In this document: positions 41,126 through 50,534 of the stretch, in pieces
How the letters are laid out: every line of letters begins with the position of its first letter
How positions within the stretch are numbered: position 1 is the stretch's first letter
Source of the DNA: Symbiodinium microadriaticum
Lineage: Eukaryota; Sar; Dinophyceae; Suessiales; Symbiodiniaceae
Direction: 5' to 3'
DNA: 64,000 bases
Assembly: GCA_001939145.1 (NCBI GenBank)
Contig: LSRX01000280.1
Location: forward strand, 300,540 to 364,539
Translations under genes and position numbers: made by a program
Notes under the pieces: model-generated
What the model was told of the DNA's origin: nothing
Seen by the model: the letters and a program-made list of their open reading frames with translations, nothing else
Databases searched by the model: none

Positions 41126-41223
41126 GTAAGTTAGTTGAAGGTTATCTAGGAAGCATGCGACTGTCCTTATCAAGGCGAAGAACACAGCAAATCTAGAAAC
41201 AACAACTCAACAGACAGTGTCCC

Positions 41224-41729
41224 TTAGCCCTTCGACAGGAGTACAGCGGTAGCCAACGACCTTGCTGAACCCAAACAAGGAGACGCCACAATTTTCCATC
41301 CAGGTGATAAGCCCTTTGCCCGCGCGGGGTCACTCATCGGATGGCCATTTCCCAAATTCCACCAGTAAGCTTGATTGTCCTCTGTATCTGACACCTTGAA
41401 TCTTGAAGTTGGAGAGCTGCACGCCACAGCCGAAACAACAAGAACAGATTTTAAACGTAAAGTATAGGTTAGGACACATCTAAAGCACTAAACCGCAACC
41501 CATCCGAAACCCTGAACCCCCAAAAAACATCCCGATACCTAAACCCNNNNNNNNNNNNNNNNNNNNNNNNNNNNNNNNNNNNNNNNNAAACATCCCGATA
41601 CCTAAACCCTTTTTGTACCCTTATAGAGCCCATTAATGAGGAGCCCTGATGAGGACCCCATTTAGAGGAACCCCAAAGCCTAAACCCTTCAAACCGGCTG
41701 CGACCCACAAGGGCCCGCAGAGCCTGAAA
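41224..41729 (-). CDS. two-exon gene, 3' end
   Basis: On the minus strand, exon 41729-41695 (after AGTGGTGCACAG) reads FQALRALVGRS plus 2 nt, with donor CCG|GTTTGAAGGG. Exon 41416-41224 (after TGTGGCGTGCAG) completes the codon and reads SPTSRFKVSDTEDNQAYWWN, LGNGHPMSDPARAKGLSPGW, KIVASPCLGSARSLATAVLL, SKG and TAA. Phase matches (2+1 nt). The intron begins with telomere-like words and contains an N gap. The aromatic YWWN core looks domain-like, but I cannot name it. Confidence 0.6.
41547..41587. other. assembly gap flanked by a direct repeat
   Basis: 41 N. The bases AAACATCCCGATACCTAAACCC (22 nt, here described as ending ACCTAAACCC) occur on both sides. Confidence 0.95.
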
Positions 41730-41810
41730 CTGTGCACCACTCCCTGGTTCTTACGGTTCAGAGTTTAGGGTTTAGGGTTTAGAGTTTAGGGTTTAGGGTT
41801 TAGGGTTCTT

Positions 41811-41911
41811 ACCCATGGGCTCCATAGTAGCTCCTTTTTTGGGGATTACCTTACAGAATCCTAAATATAAAACCCCAAAGGAACTACTATGGAGGCTATG
41901 GGTAGTAAGTA
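41811..41911. mobile_element. family H' MITE
   Basis: ACCCATGGGCTCCATAGTAG ... CTACTATGGAGGCTATGGGTAG. Confidence 0.8.
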
Positions 41912-42005
41912 AGGAATGGGGAAATGGATCCCTATGATAGTCCTACTAAGAACCAGTCAGACCATCGATCCCGCAACACTTCCTCTGGATATGCAAAAAA
42001 AACAA

Positions 42006-42116
42006 TGGGCAGTTCTCTAAATTAAGGGTCCCGTTTAAGGGTCCTTTTTTTATAAGGGTGCCGTACTATATTATATTGGGAGACCCCAAGAGAGACCTAG
42101 TTTAGACAACTACCCA
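42006..42116. mobile_element. family E MITE
   Basis: GGGCAGTTCTCTAAATTAAGGG ... CTAGTTTAGACAACTACCC with AAT on both sides. Confidence 0.8.
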
Positions 42117-42227
42117 AATGACTAAGGTTTGGGCGGCATTCTGATGCTAAGCCAGCAGCAACAAGAAACCGACAAACATGACTAGTCGTTGTATTTATCT
42201 AGGCTTCTATACTAAACTCCCGCCGGA

Positions 42228-42660
42228 TTGAAAACTACAAGCTCGCAAGCCCCAAACAACAGCCGCAAGCTACGGTTTTCCGTCTCTGGTGTCTCAGGTG
42301 GGTTCTATTCTATGCAATGGTGGAGCTTGACTAGGGCCTTTGGTCAAGGATCCCTTGAGAAGGAAGCCCTGACTGAAGATAATGTACGGGCCTTGGTAGC
42401 CAGCATAGGGCTTCCGGATTGCATTGTAGTGGTATACTTCAAGAGCGACTATGATGGGGTGCTATTGCCAATTACCTCTATATTATGTTGCTCCAGAATC
42501 CGTGTTTTTTTGTAGTAATCGGTGTTGACGGAATTCCATGCGAGAACCAATTGTAAATTTACTGCTGAAGTCCCATTGGCTATGGATTTGGAGCTGAGGG
42601 AAAAGGACGGGTTTAACCTCGTCCTGATTGACGTTGATCACTTGAGCTTTGTTGCTGAGT
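42228..42660 (+). pseudogene. coding stretch with in-frame stops, ended by a MITE
   Basis: One frame reads RKLRFSVSGVSGGFYSMQWW, SLTRAFGQGSLEKEALTEDN, VRALVASIGLPDCIVVVYFK, SDYDGVLLPITS and reaches TAG TAA at 42513-42518. The same frame continues with LTEFHARTNCKFTAEVPLAM, DLELREKDGFNLVLIDVDHL, SFVAE until a family P MITE (42652-42752). The codon use looks coding on both sides. Either a decayed gene or one with an unseen intron over the stops. No family recognised. Confidence 0.45.
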
Positions 42661-42752
42661 CCACACGCCCCAACATCCTACACACTCAGTTTCATAAGAG
42701 AATAGTTTTATTCCCCGAAGTGTAAAGTGTACCATTCAGCTGCCGAGTGAGT
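42652..42752. mobile_element. family P MITE
   Basis: GTTGCTGAGTCCACACGCC ... AAGTGTAAAGTGTACCATTCAGC inverted-type ends. Confidence 0.6.
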
Positions 42753-42911
42753 GAGGGACTGCAGATCCGAACAATCACTGCAAGCGTAAGGGCCTGAGGT
42801 TTTGGATGGGGTTTTGGGTTTGGTGTTTAAGGTTTGGGGGTTAGGGTTTAGTTCGGTTTAGGGCTTAGGGCGGCAATCCATGTGCATTACCTCCTCTGGT
42901 CGATTCCTCAG

Positions 42912-43590
42912 GCACGCTGTCAAAGGACACCCTCCCGCAGAAGCCCTGGAGCTCTAGGCAATATGAGGGCCTGAACGATTAGAACTATAGAATTTTGGGA
43001 TTATAGCATAGTGTGATTAGAATAGAGAAGCAGCATCACGTGAAACAGCGAGCCCTAGCCGCCCCTGGGAAGCAGGTATATTATCATCGAGCCCTACATA
43101 CCGTCAGTATGAAAACTCTTGTATCTAGGCTTGCACTTCAAAGCCCATCGAAAAACACTCCGAAAAGTGCAAAGACACTCAATGTAAGTACAAGATCGCA
43201 CCTGCTGCGCAATTCACCTCCTCAGATACAGATGCTCCAGTGGGAAATGGGTCGGTCGGCGGTGCCGGCTCACTGCCAGGTTTGCCATTCTGACTTCTGC
43301 CACTGATCAGACCTGCACGGTTGGATGATGGCTTCAGGATCATCAGGGCTTCAAAGCTATACCGGTTTAGGGTTTAGGGTTTAGGTTGGGGGTTGGAGTC
43401 TAAGTACATGTTGACGGTCTGTTATTTGGGCTGGATTATGGGGTAATCGGTTTACGGCACATCGGAATACAGGGACTCGTTCTGCGGTAGGGCTTTGGCT
43501 CTGGCGCTTTTTGGTCCAGGGACCGAACCAAAACGAACAGCCCACCGCCGACCGCACAAGTACATCGAAGGACCCCGGCCTGTTCCATGA
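42912..43590 (+). CDS. multi-exon gene with very short introns
   Basis: Exons 43031-43075, 43144-43183, 43226-43279, 43311-43364 and 43520-43590 join in phase throughout: QHHVKQRALAAPGKQ, PIEKHSEKCKDTQY, TDAPVGNGSVGGAGSLPD, LHGWMMASGSSGLQSYT, then GTEPKRTAHRRPHKYIEGPR and a stop. Donors are GTATAT, GTAAGT, GTTTGC and GTTTAGGG; introns are 68, 42, 31 and 155 nt, all ending AG. A likely earlier exon at 42912-42967 (TLSKDTLPQKPWSSRQYE) ends where a family R element begins. The last exon is open in a second frame to 43672 (GPNQNEQPTADRTSTSKDPG). No family recognised. Confidence 0.6.
42968..43030. mobile_element. short family R element between two exons
   Basis: GGCCTGAACGATTAGAAC ... GTGTGATTAGAATAG has family R ends. 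It separates open frames that would join in phase 0 but lacks a GT start. Confidence 0.45.
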
Positions 43591-44059
43591 CTGCCCATTG
43601 TCCTGCCAAGAGTTGCAGTTCGCTTGCTCCTGTCGAGGGAGTCGATTTCTTACCACTGCGGAAGAATGTTAGGGGTGCTGCATAATTAGATTCGGATTTT
43701 GGTGACCGCTTTACTACAAATAAAATGGGGACTACAACCCAAAACCCTAAACGGCCCTAAACCCAAACCCTAAACCCTAAACCAAGGTGGAGCATGACCA
43801 CCCAAACCCTAACGTCTGCAGACACTTCGGCTCGAAGATGTGGGATTACGGTTTGATGGTTCCGGGCTTAGTAACTAAACCGTAAACCTTAAACCCCTAA
43901 ACCCATGAACCCTAAACCTTAAACCCATACTCATAGCATCAACATAGCCTGAAAGCCTTATCTAATGGGGTTATCGTGCCCAAAAGCCTTAAACTATGAG
44001 TCCTTTGAGGGTAAGGGTACACCCTAAACCCCTAAACCCCTAAACCCTATAAAACAATA

Positions 44060-44145
44060 GAAGTTTTCGGGCCCAATAATTAGAATAGGGCTTTCGGGCC
44101 CATTGTACTCGAATTATAATAACCGATAGTAAGGACCCCCCAAAA
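44060..44145. mobile_element. family R element
   Basis: GGGCCCAATAATTAGAATAGGG with ACCGATAGTAAGGACCCCCC; right end eroded. Confidence 0.5.
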
Positions 44146-44298
44146 TAGTATACAACACAACATAACACATGTATCTTGAACACCCTACACAACGCAACGA
44201 ACCAAGAGGGCTCCTGGGTCCACTGCGGCTGGTTTTGCCATGGGTCTGGTCCTTGCGGTCAGAAAGGAATGTTCAGGCTTCTTGTGTGTATTGCCACT

Positions 44299-44303
44299 AC
44301 TAC

Positions 44304-44334
<31 letters not shown>

Positions 44335-44372
44335 GGCTGCTGCTGCTGCTGCTGCTGCTGCTGCGACTACTC

Positions 44373-44419
<47 letters not shown>

Positions 44420-44620
44420 GCTACTACTACTGCTACTACCACCACCACCACCACCGCCACGACGACTACTTCTGCTACTACTACTACTACTACTACTACT
44501 ACTGCTACTGCTACTACTACTACTACTACTACTACGACTACTTCTGCTACTACTACTACTACTACTACTACTACTGCTACTGCTACTACTACTACTACTA
44601 CTACTACCACTACTACTTCT
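44299..44620. repeat. CTG/CTA triplet array
   Basis: (CTG)n at 44310-44365, then (CTA)n with CCA and CTG interruptions. The ORFs of 149-226 codons across it are low complexity and not called over the array. Confidence 0.95.
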
Positions 44621-44679
44621 ATGGCCCCGGCTGCGTCTTCGGGGCTGCGACTGCGACTACTACTAGTAGCAGCAGCACG

Positions 44680-44950
44680 GTCGGAATAAATAGCAAAGTA
44701 GCTGTAGGACAAATGACGGGAATACTCATGAGCAATTGTAGGTGAGCTCTTCTGCGCGACAAGGTATGCCGCCCAACCACAAAATGGTCCGAGGCAACTG
44801 CTACTAGCAGCACCATTTCCGGGAAACCAAGCAACATAAACCATGTGGGCGTCGGCATGCAACAAGCTTCCCGCAAGCCCTGAACCATAAGCAGGAGGCC
44901 TTTGTCAGCATACCACTTTCCGAGGGCGTCGTCCTCGATTGGCAACGGGG
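44680..44950 (-). CDS. coding island next to the triplet array
   Basis: Two overlapping minus frames look coding. One reads LTPLPIEDDALGKWYADKGL, LLMVQGLREACCMPTPTWFM, LLGFPEMVLLVAVASDHFVV. The other reads LLHADAHMVYVAWFPGNGAA and later AAYLVAQKSSPTIAHEYSRH, LSYSYFAIYSDRAAATSSSR, then enters the array. A short intron joining the frames is likely but not placed. This is a repeat-poor, GC-ending region. No family recognised. Confidence 0.45.
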
Positions 44951-45755
44951 TCAATCGCGAATTTTCAACGATTGGCCGTCACATTGTTCTTGCTATACAC
45001 ATCGTTCATATCGACAAATGCCTCCAGGGCCGCTAACTCGCTCTGTTGTGTTCGCTACCTGATATGAGATCACTGGTTCAGGTTGTTTGGGACTATTTTG
45101 CAAGACAAAATGCAGCTTAATAAGCAAATCCCAGTGTTTACATGGGTGAGGGTTTGAAGATTTAACAATTTCACACCTGGCACAATTAGAACCCGGAAGT
45201 TCCGTTTTCATAATTGTAGAAACTTCAGTCAACCTTCAAATCTTGCTCGAAACTCAGCTTATCTCGCAATAAGAACCCTAGCTTTGAGCTCTGGCTCCGA
45301 ACCGTAATGACAGTACCTGCAGGTATCGGTATAACTTTGATATACTGCTTTTGTACCATGGTACAACCAGAAACACAAGCCAGTGAGCCAGTGAGCCTGT
45401 GAGTAGATATCTTTTCAACACTTGATTCTTGCTGAAGAACATCCTAGCGTCGTAGATGTTTCCGTATAGTTAGTATATCAGGTGCTAAACATAGTGCATG
45501 TTTAGAAATACATGAGCTTTGTCGACATATACAGCTTCACGCCACTCACCTGGCGCACATAGGGCAACAGGGCAAAACAAACACATGCTGATGCTTTTAC
45601 GGGAACTGCGGCCTGCAGTACCTGTGGTACGGGCCGTACGGAACAACTGCACCTTGGATTCTCCTCGACCTTCGAGCGGCATATGAATTGAATACACGGA
45701 TACACGATGTCATCTACGGGCGCGGATATGTGCGAATCCAAAGAGCATTGATGGA

Positions 45756-46268
45756 TTGCACTTGGCACATCTTTGGCACATCTTTGTCTGTCATGGCATT
45801 CTTGGATGTCCAAAGCCTTCAAAGAACGTGGCTTTAGCCCGGAAGACGTCCGCATGGAATCGAATCCGGTTGAATTGGCCAGTCTACAGTAGCAGAGGTG
45901 GACATGGCAGAATGTCTGGCAGGCCTCATCTTGATCAGTTGGGCCTGTGTTGCGAAAAGCTTTGGCTCCTGCAAGATCTGCAAGGCCCTGATGCCAGCTG
46001 GTGGCCTTCTGGAGCTAGGTGGCGTGTCTGGAAATGGTCTGCTGCTTCGAGGCTTCGCCTGTCGCGAAACACTTCCGCGCAGAGCGGAGAGCAGTCAATG
46101 CCGCAGGGCCTGTCGTCGAAAACTAGTGCGAGTCTTTGTCTAGCTAGCGGCCTCGAGAAGGGCCAGGGATTGCACCAAACTTTATGTTCAGAGATGGGAA
46201 GTGATGCCTTGACATCGGGCAGGGATGGGAGATCGTCAGGAGGTTCCGATGTCGCCTTGCGGTGGTAG
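45756..46268 (+). CDS. 170-codon open frame in the repeat-free zone
   Basis: The longest non-repetitive open frame of the window, no ATG at its head (likely begins at a splice site). Segments include GHGRMSGRPHLDQLGLCCEK, LWLLQDLQGPDASWWPSGAR, SKTSASLCLASGLEKGQGLH and QTLCSEMGSDALTSGRDGRS. Trp- and Ser-rich. A second frame (45898-46143, AECLAGLILISWACVAKSFG) is also open, so the frame is uncertain. No domain recognised. Confidence 0.4.
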   Translation: MHLAHLWHIFVCHGILGCPKPSKNVALARKTSAWNRIRLNWPVYSSRGGHGRMSGRPHLDQLGLCCEKLWLLQDLQGPDASWWPSGARWRVWKWSAASRLRLSRNTSAQSGEQSMPQGLSSKTSASLCLASGLEKGQGLHQTLCSEMGSDALTSGRDGRSSGGSDVALRW

Positions 46269-46837
46269 ACATTTCATGGAGTAGACACCGCTGGCCATTT
46301 ACCCGTTTCGCAACACCCCGCCTTGGAAAGGCCATGTGTTGGCGGTGTGGTTGCTTGCGACGGCGGCGACGGTGGTTTGGCAGTCGCTTGGCTGATGCTG
46401 AGTGTAAATTCCTCCTTGGGCGTTGCTGGCAACGCCCCCAGCAGGAGCCCACAGGAACAATGTTAACAAAACCGTTAACGAAACCCCTAAACCCTTACTC
46501 TGAACAACTCAAACACCAACCTGTATTGTAACAGGAATTGTAACAGGCCGTATACCCCTAAACCTTTAAAACTTTAAATGACAAACCCTGAATCCTAACC
46601 TGTCAATTCAATCAGTATAAATGTCAATACTATATGGTCCCACTATAACACTCTCCTTCCTTTTAGGGCCCCAGATATTACGTCATATGAACCTTAATAG
46701 AATCTTGAAAGGAACCCTCATTCGTCCTTGTTAATTAAAGGAACCCGATTCTAGTTGTTAAGGCCCGAAACCCTAAACCCTAAACCCAAGACCCTAGTTG
46801 TTAAGGCCCACATGGCATGGCAACCCCGGCCTGCCAG

Positions 46838-46908
46838 GAGTTTTCCTGCCAGGCGGAGTCCTGGTGCCAGTCATCCTTGCGCCAAGATGACGCCTGGGAC
46901 GGCTTGGG
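46838..46908 (+). CDS. 71-nt internal exon, Cys/Gln-rich
   Basis: After GGCCTGCCAG the frame reads EFSCQAESWCQSSLRQDDAW, then DGL plus 2 nt, and donor GG|GTTTAGGG. CCCTAAA words are at left. Cys spacing suggests a small disulfide or metal motif; no family recognised. Confidence 0.45.
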
Positions 46909-47585
46909 GTTTAGGGTTTAGAGTTTAAGGTTCTGGGGTTAAGGGTTTAGGGTTGTAGGGTTTAGGGTTCAGGGTTTCGGGGTTCAGGGTTTTGGGGTTT
47001 AGGGTTTAGGGGGCTCCAGGTTTAAGAATTTGGCCTGGGAATGTGCCTTAAACTGTACAGATGTCTTAACATCGGTTGAGGGCTTTAGGTTTACATAGCC
47101 TTTGTGAACGTAGGGTTTATAAAGCAGCTGAGATCTTAGGGCTTCTGTTTGAAAAATGTTGTTCTTGCTCCCTTCTCCATGTCAAAGACTTAGGCTTGAG
47201 AGCTTGGGGCTTTGTTGTTCAAGGTTGAATGTTTAAAACTTCGGGTTCAGGGTTGAGGTTTGGGCCTCAATGTTCAGGGTTGAGGGGTTGGGGTTTTGGT
47301 TTATGGGCCTTTGGGTCCAACATGAAGTTGATTGATACCCTGGCAACATTCCTTATCAAGCACGAATCCTTCACGCGGGGCTTTCATAATCAAGGGTCCG
47401 CACATCTTGATACCACCGCACACTTTTATGTTCGGGCATCGTTACTAACAATGGAATGATTCCGAATGATCATTCCCGAAGCCCTACCCCCCTAAAACCC
47501 AAGATCCACCAAGCGCCAAGGCGGCAGACCTTGTTTGGCTGGCTGGCCGCTGTGTTTGGTGCCGCCGGGCCAATTGGCACACTAA

Positions 47586-47873
47586 GTGGCTGCATCGGCA
47601 GTGGCGGCGTGGGTCCCATTGGCCAATGTGCCAACCCATCTGTGGTACCAAGCCAGCTGTGGCACCCATGGTGCCGTCGGTGCAACCATGCAGGTGGGCG
47701 CGGCTACGGAAAATTTGGCCCTGGTCCAGCTCTGGACTGCTGAGGGACAGTCTTGGGTTTGGAGTTGGGCGGCTCGCCATCGTCTGGAAACCGGGTCTCA
47801 TGGGACATCGCTGGTGGGATTGCTGGAGGCACAGAACTGTGTGGGGGTTTTCCATGTGCGCAATAGTGTCTGA
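47586..47873 (+). CDS. 96-codon open frame, GC-rich
   Basis: The frame reads AASAVAAWVPLANVPTHLWY, QASCGTHGAVGATMQVGAAT, ENLALVQLWTAEGQSWVWSW, AARHRLETGSHGTSLVGLLE, AQNCVGVFHVRNSV and TGA. An AG (CACACTAAG) stands at its start. The frame continues after two TGA codons into 47880-48248. Other frames are open too. No domain recognised. Confidence 0.45.
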   Translation: MAASAVAAWVPLANVPTHLWYQASCGTHGAVGATMQVGAATENLALVQLWTAEGQSWVWSWAARHRLETGSHGTSLVGLLEAQNCVGVFHVRNSV

Positions 47874-47879
47874 CACTGA

Positions 47880-48248
47880 GTCGGTTTTTGCCTTGGCTCG
47901 GCACCGTCCCTGCCACTCACCTGCTGTGCTGCCTCCCCTTGCCCACAACACACCTCCGGGGCCTCCTTTGCGGATTTGAGCGAATTATTGTCTAACTCGT
48001 ACGATTTCAGTGGCTCCCTCACCCACAACACCTCCGGGGCCTCGTTTGCGGATTTGAGCGAATTAGCGTGTAATCCGCACGATTTGGGTGCCAGTCGTAG
48101 CCTGGAAACAACGGATTACTTCACGCCTGTACGCATGGATATAGGATCAATTCCCGGATCAGTGAACAGATCGACGGAAATCAAGTCGAACGAGTCGGTA
48201 TCGATCGGGTCGAGTCGAGGAGGGCGTGAAACATTGTTCCAACCATGA
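47880..48248 (+). CDS. 122-codon open frame with a 26-residue repeat
   Basis: Two tandem units TSGASFADLSELLSNSYDFS and TSGASFADLSELACNPHDLG lie 26 residues apart. They are followed by SRSLETTDYFTPVRMDIGSI, PGSVNRSTEIKSNESVSIGS, SRGGRETLFQP and TGA. The DNA copies are 78-80 bp apart, and the frame is kept through both. Ser/Thr/Asn-rich. Same frame as 47586-47873, separated by TGA CAC TGA. No family recognised. Confidence 0.5.
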   Translation, partial: VGFCLGSAPSLPLTCCAASPCPQHTSGASFADLSELLSNSYDFSGSLTHNTSGASFADLSELACNPHDLGASRSLETTDYFTPVRMDIGSIPGSVNRSTEIKSNESVSIGSSRGGRETLFQP

Positions 48249-48412
48249 ACGCCCCGATAGAGTTCTCTTCAGCCTGTAAATGGCATGAGCTTCCGATCCG
48301 CGAATGGAATTCTGAGTCCTAAGAGCCCTTGTAGCACTTTTAACCCTTAACCCAACCCTACACCCTGAAGCCTAAAACGCCTGTAGTACCCTAAAGGGCA
48401 CCCTAGTCTCAG

Positions 48413-48534
48413 ACAAGCGGCAGAATGCCAAGCCTGCGTCGTCTCCGCCTGCCGCCAAGTTTGTTCCTCCTCTGCCGGAGTCCCTGATGAAGCCGACGCC
48501 AGGCCTCGATGCAATGTGGGACTTGAACAATTAA
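48413..48534 (+). CDS. exon, Pro/Lys-rich, stop inside a MITE
   Basis: After CCCTAGTCTCAG the frame reads KRQNAKPASSPPAAKFVPPL, PESLMKPTPGLDAMWDLNN and TAA. The stop lies in a family R element that begins near 48518, so the exon was probably truncated by insertion. No family recognised. Confidence 0.5.
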
Positions 48535-48630
48535 GAATAGGGTTTGGGGGTATATTATATATACCAAAATTTGGTATGTACGATACTATCACCATAATAA
48601 GGAACCCCCGTAATTATTGAGTCTCCTATT
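48518..48630. mobile_element. family R MITE
   Basis: GACTTGAACAATTAAGAATAGGG ... CCCGTAATTATTGAGTC ends with a TATATA core. Confidence 0.65.
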
Positions 48631-48770
48631 TTATTTGGGGGTGACGGTTAAGGGTTTAGGGTTTAGGGCTTGAGGTTGAGGGCTTACGGTGTATAGGGCC
48701 TACATGGTAGAAAGTAGGCCTTCCATCGTAGGAAATGCCGGCTTGGGCAAGTATCCTCTAAACCCTAAAC

Positions 48771-48846
48771 TATATAGGCACTTAGGACCCTTTGGAAAGA
48801 ACTGACGGTGGCTTTCTTCGGCCTCCTCGGGGCTCGGCGTGCGCAA
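48771..48846 (-). CDS. exon fragment abutting a family E MITE
   Basis: On the minus strand the frame LRTPSPEEAEESHRQFFPKG, PKCLY starts exactly at the end of the family E element and finishes at donor TATA|GTTTAGGG. Acidic and Pro-containing, GC-ending codons. No AG stands at the MITE border, so the real acceptor may lie within the exon. No family recognised. Confidence 0.45.
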
Positions 48847-49037
48847 GGGTAGTTCTCTAAATTAGGGTCCCCTTTTCAGGTCCCCACTATGGGACTTTCC
48901 GAAAATTAGGGTACCTTATTGTGGGGTCCTTACAATAAGGATCCTACTATTTGAGGTACTATATTAGGGTCCCGTGTTTTCGGAAACTCCCATATAGTAC
49001 GGAACCCTAAAAGAGACCCTATTTTAGAAAACTAACC
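48847..49037. mobile_element. family E MITE with a nested family F MITE
   Basis: GGGTAGTTCTCTAAATTAGGG ... CTATTTTAGAAAACTAACC; split at 48890/48992 by the family F copy. Confidence 0.9.
48891..48991. mobile_element. family F MITE nested in family E
   Basis: GGGACTTTCCGAAAATTAGGG ... CCGTGTTTTCGGAAACTCCC, with TAT repeated on both sides of the insertion. Confidence 0.9.
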
Positions 49038-49170
49038 ATAAGGCAGTACGGTTCAAATTTTTCATCTTTAAGATTTTCCGGCATGCCGACCCAAAGCAAT
49101 CGGCTTACGGGTTCAAGGTTTAGGGTTTCCCTGAACCCTTAGCCCTAATATGCATCGGATTGAGGGTTTA

Positions 49171-49608
49171 GGGCTGAGAGGGCATTGGGTTTAGGGTTTA
49201 GGGCTGAGAGGGTTTAGGGTTTAGAGTTTAGGGCTGAGAGGGAATAGGGTTTAGGGCTTCGGGCTGAGAGGGAATAAGGTTTATGGCTTAGGGCTGAGAG
49301 GGAATAGGGTTTAGAGCTTAGGGCTGAGAGGGTTTAGGGTTTAGAGTTTAGGGCTGAGAGGGAATAGGGTTAAGGGTTTAGGGCTGAGAGGGTTTAGGGT
49401 TTAGAGTTTAGGGCTGTGAGAGAATAGGGTTTAGGGTTTAGGGCTGAGAGGGTTTAGGGTTTAGGGTTTAGGGCTGAGAGAGAATAGGGTATAGGGTTTA
49501 GGGGTGAGAGGGTTTAGGGTTTAGGGTTTAGGGCTGAGAGAGAGAATAAAGTTTAGGGTTTCGGGCTGAGAGGGAACAGGGTTGAGGGTTTAGGGCTGAG
49601 AGGGAAAC
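49171..49608. repeat. 30-bp minisatellite, left arm
   Basis: 15 copies of a unit GGGCTGAGAGGGAATAGGG followed by TTTAGGGTTTA. The first 13 start every 30 bp exactly from 49171. Confidence 0.95.
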
Positions 49609-49633
49609 ATTTTCTCAGATTGCTGAAGTTTAA

Positions 49634-49921
49634 ATGCCCGTAAGTAGGGTTTTGAATGTCTTAGCCTTACTCCCCGTAGACTGTGAGCAAACACGCGTAT
49701 TTTCAGCCCCTTATGACAGTGTTGTAGAGACACCAAAGACAAGTACAAGTCAATGTCGTATCAATACTGAGAGTGACGAACAACTATGGCTACCTTACAA
49801 ACAACAAACACAACAAACCCGCTTTACTGAACTCTCTGATCAGGCCTCCGACACCCTGCTCCCGGTCTACACCCAAAGTAAACCCCTAAACTCTAACGAA
49901 TGCCGAATTCCTCAACCATAA
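49634..49921 (+). CDS. open frame between the minisatellite arms
   Basis: The frame reads PVSRVLNVLALLPVDCEQTR, VFSAPYDSVVETPKTSTSQC, RINTESDEQLWLPYKQQTQQ, TRFTELSDQASDTLLPVYTQ, SKPLNSNECRIPQP and TAA. Unlike the other islands its codons end mostly in A/T. No splice evidence; no family recognised. Confidence 0.35.
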   Translation: MPVSRVLNVLALLPVDCEQTRVFSAPYDSVVETPKTSTSQCRINTESDEQLWLPYKQQTQQTRFTELSDQASDTLLPVYTQSKPLNSNECRIPQP

Positions 49922-50210
49922 CCCCCAACTCCGAAAACCGTACATGCTGTAAGCCCTTTATGCCCTAAGTTTCGCAACTGGCAAGGTTTGCTCATCTGTC
50001 AGTAAATTTCATTGCCATCTTACAAGCACCAAACTTTCTTCCACATGTCCTAGCCTCATTCACTGCCAACATGCCAAGGAACTTCAATTCAAGGGCGGGT
50101 TTCCAGAACGCCTCAGCCCTGGAGAAATCCCTGCGCAGCTAACCATGCATGTCTCTCGGGGAGCTTGTTCATCCTTAGCAGTCGTCCTCAGCAAATGCCC
50201 CAATTTTTCA

Positions 50211-50523
50211 TCAGTGGCCAAGCGTGCAGTCAAAGGCGTCTGTGGCACACTCAGCTTCACGCTCGGCCTCTATGATGGCCTGCTCTGCAGCTGCTTCTTC
50301 ATGTTCTCGCATTGCATTCAGGTTCCGTTTGCGGGCCAACACCCAGTCGCGTGTCAGGTAAAGGTAGTCCTCGTACCAATCCGTGGAGAGCTTCCGTTGC
50401 TTCCAGAGCGTCTCGGGCCAATTGCCCAGCACCTGGTACTTCATGGCCGCCTTGGTCCAACATGGCTCGTAGTTGCCTGCCAGCAAGGCTCTCCACCAGC
50501 CAAGCGCACCGTCCCCACCTTCT
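50211..50523 (-). CDS. 103-residue terminal exon, Trp/Tyr-rich then helical
   Basis: On the minus strand, after CCTCTGGGCAG, the frame reads EGGDGALGWWRALLAGNYEP, CWTKAAMKYQVLGNWPETLW, KQRKLSTDWYEDYLYLTRDW, VLARKRNLNAMREHEEAAAE, QAIIEAEREAECATDAFDCT, LGH and TGA. An aromatic-rich globular part and a charged helix are evident. One of the best coding stretches here; I cannot name the family. It lies between two inverted minisatellite arms. Confidence 0.65.
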
Positions 50524-50534
50524 CTGCCCAGAGG

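Noticed and set aside
44169-44865. ORFs of 149-226 codons with Leu, Thr, Tyr/Cys or Val runs
   Set aside because: They are the six-frame translation of the triplet array; only the non-repetitive minus part was kept.
49171-49608. CRISPR-like array
   Set aside because: The unit repeats without unique spacers; it is a minisatellite.
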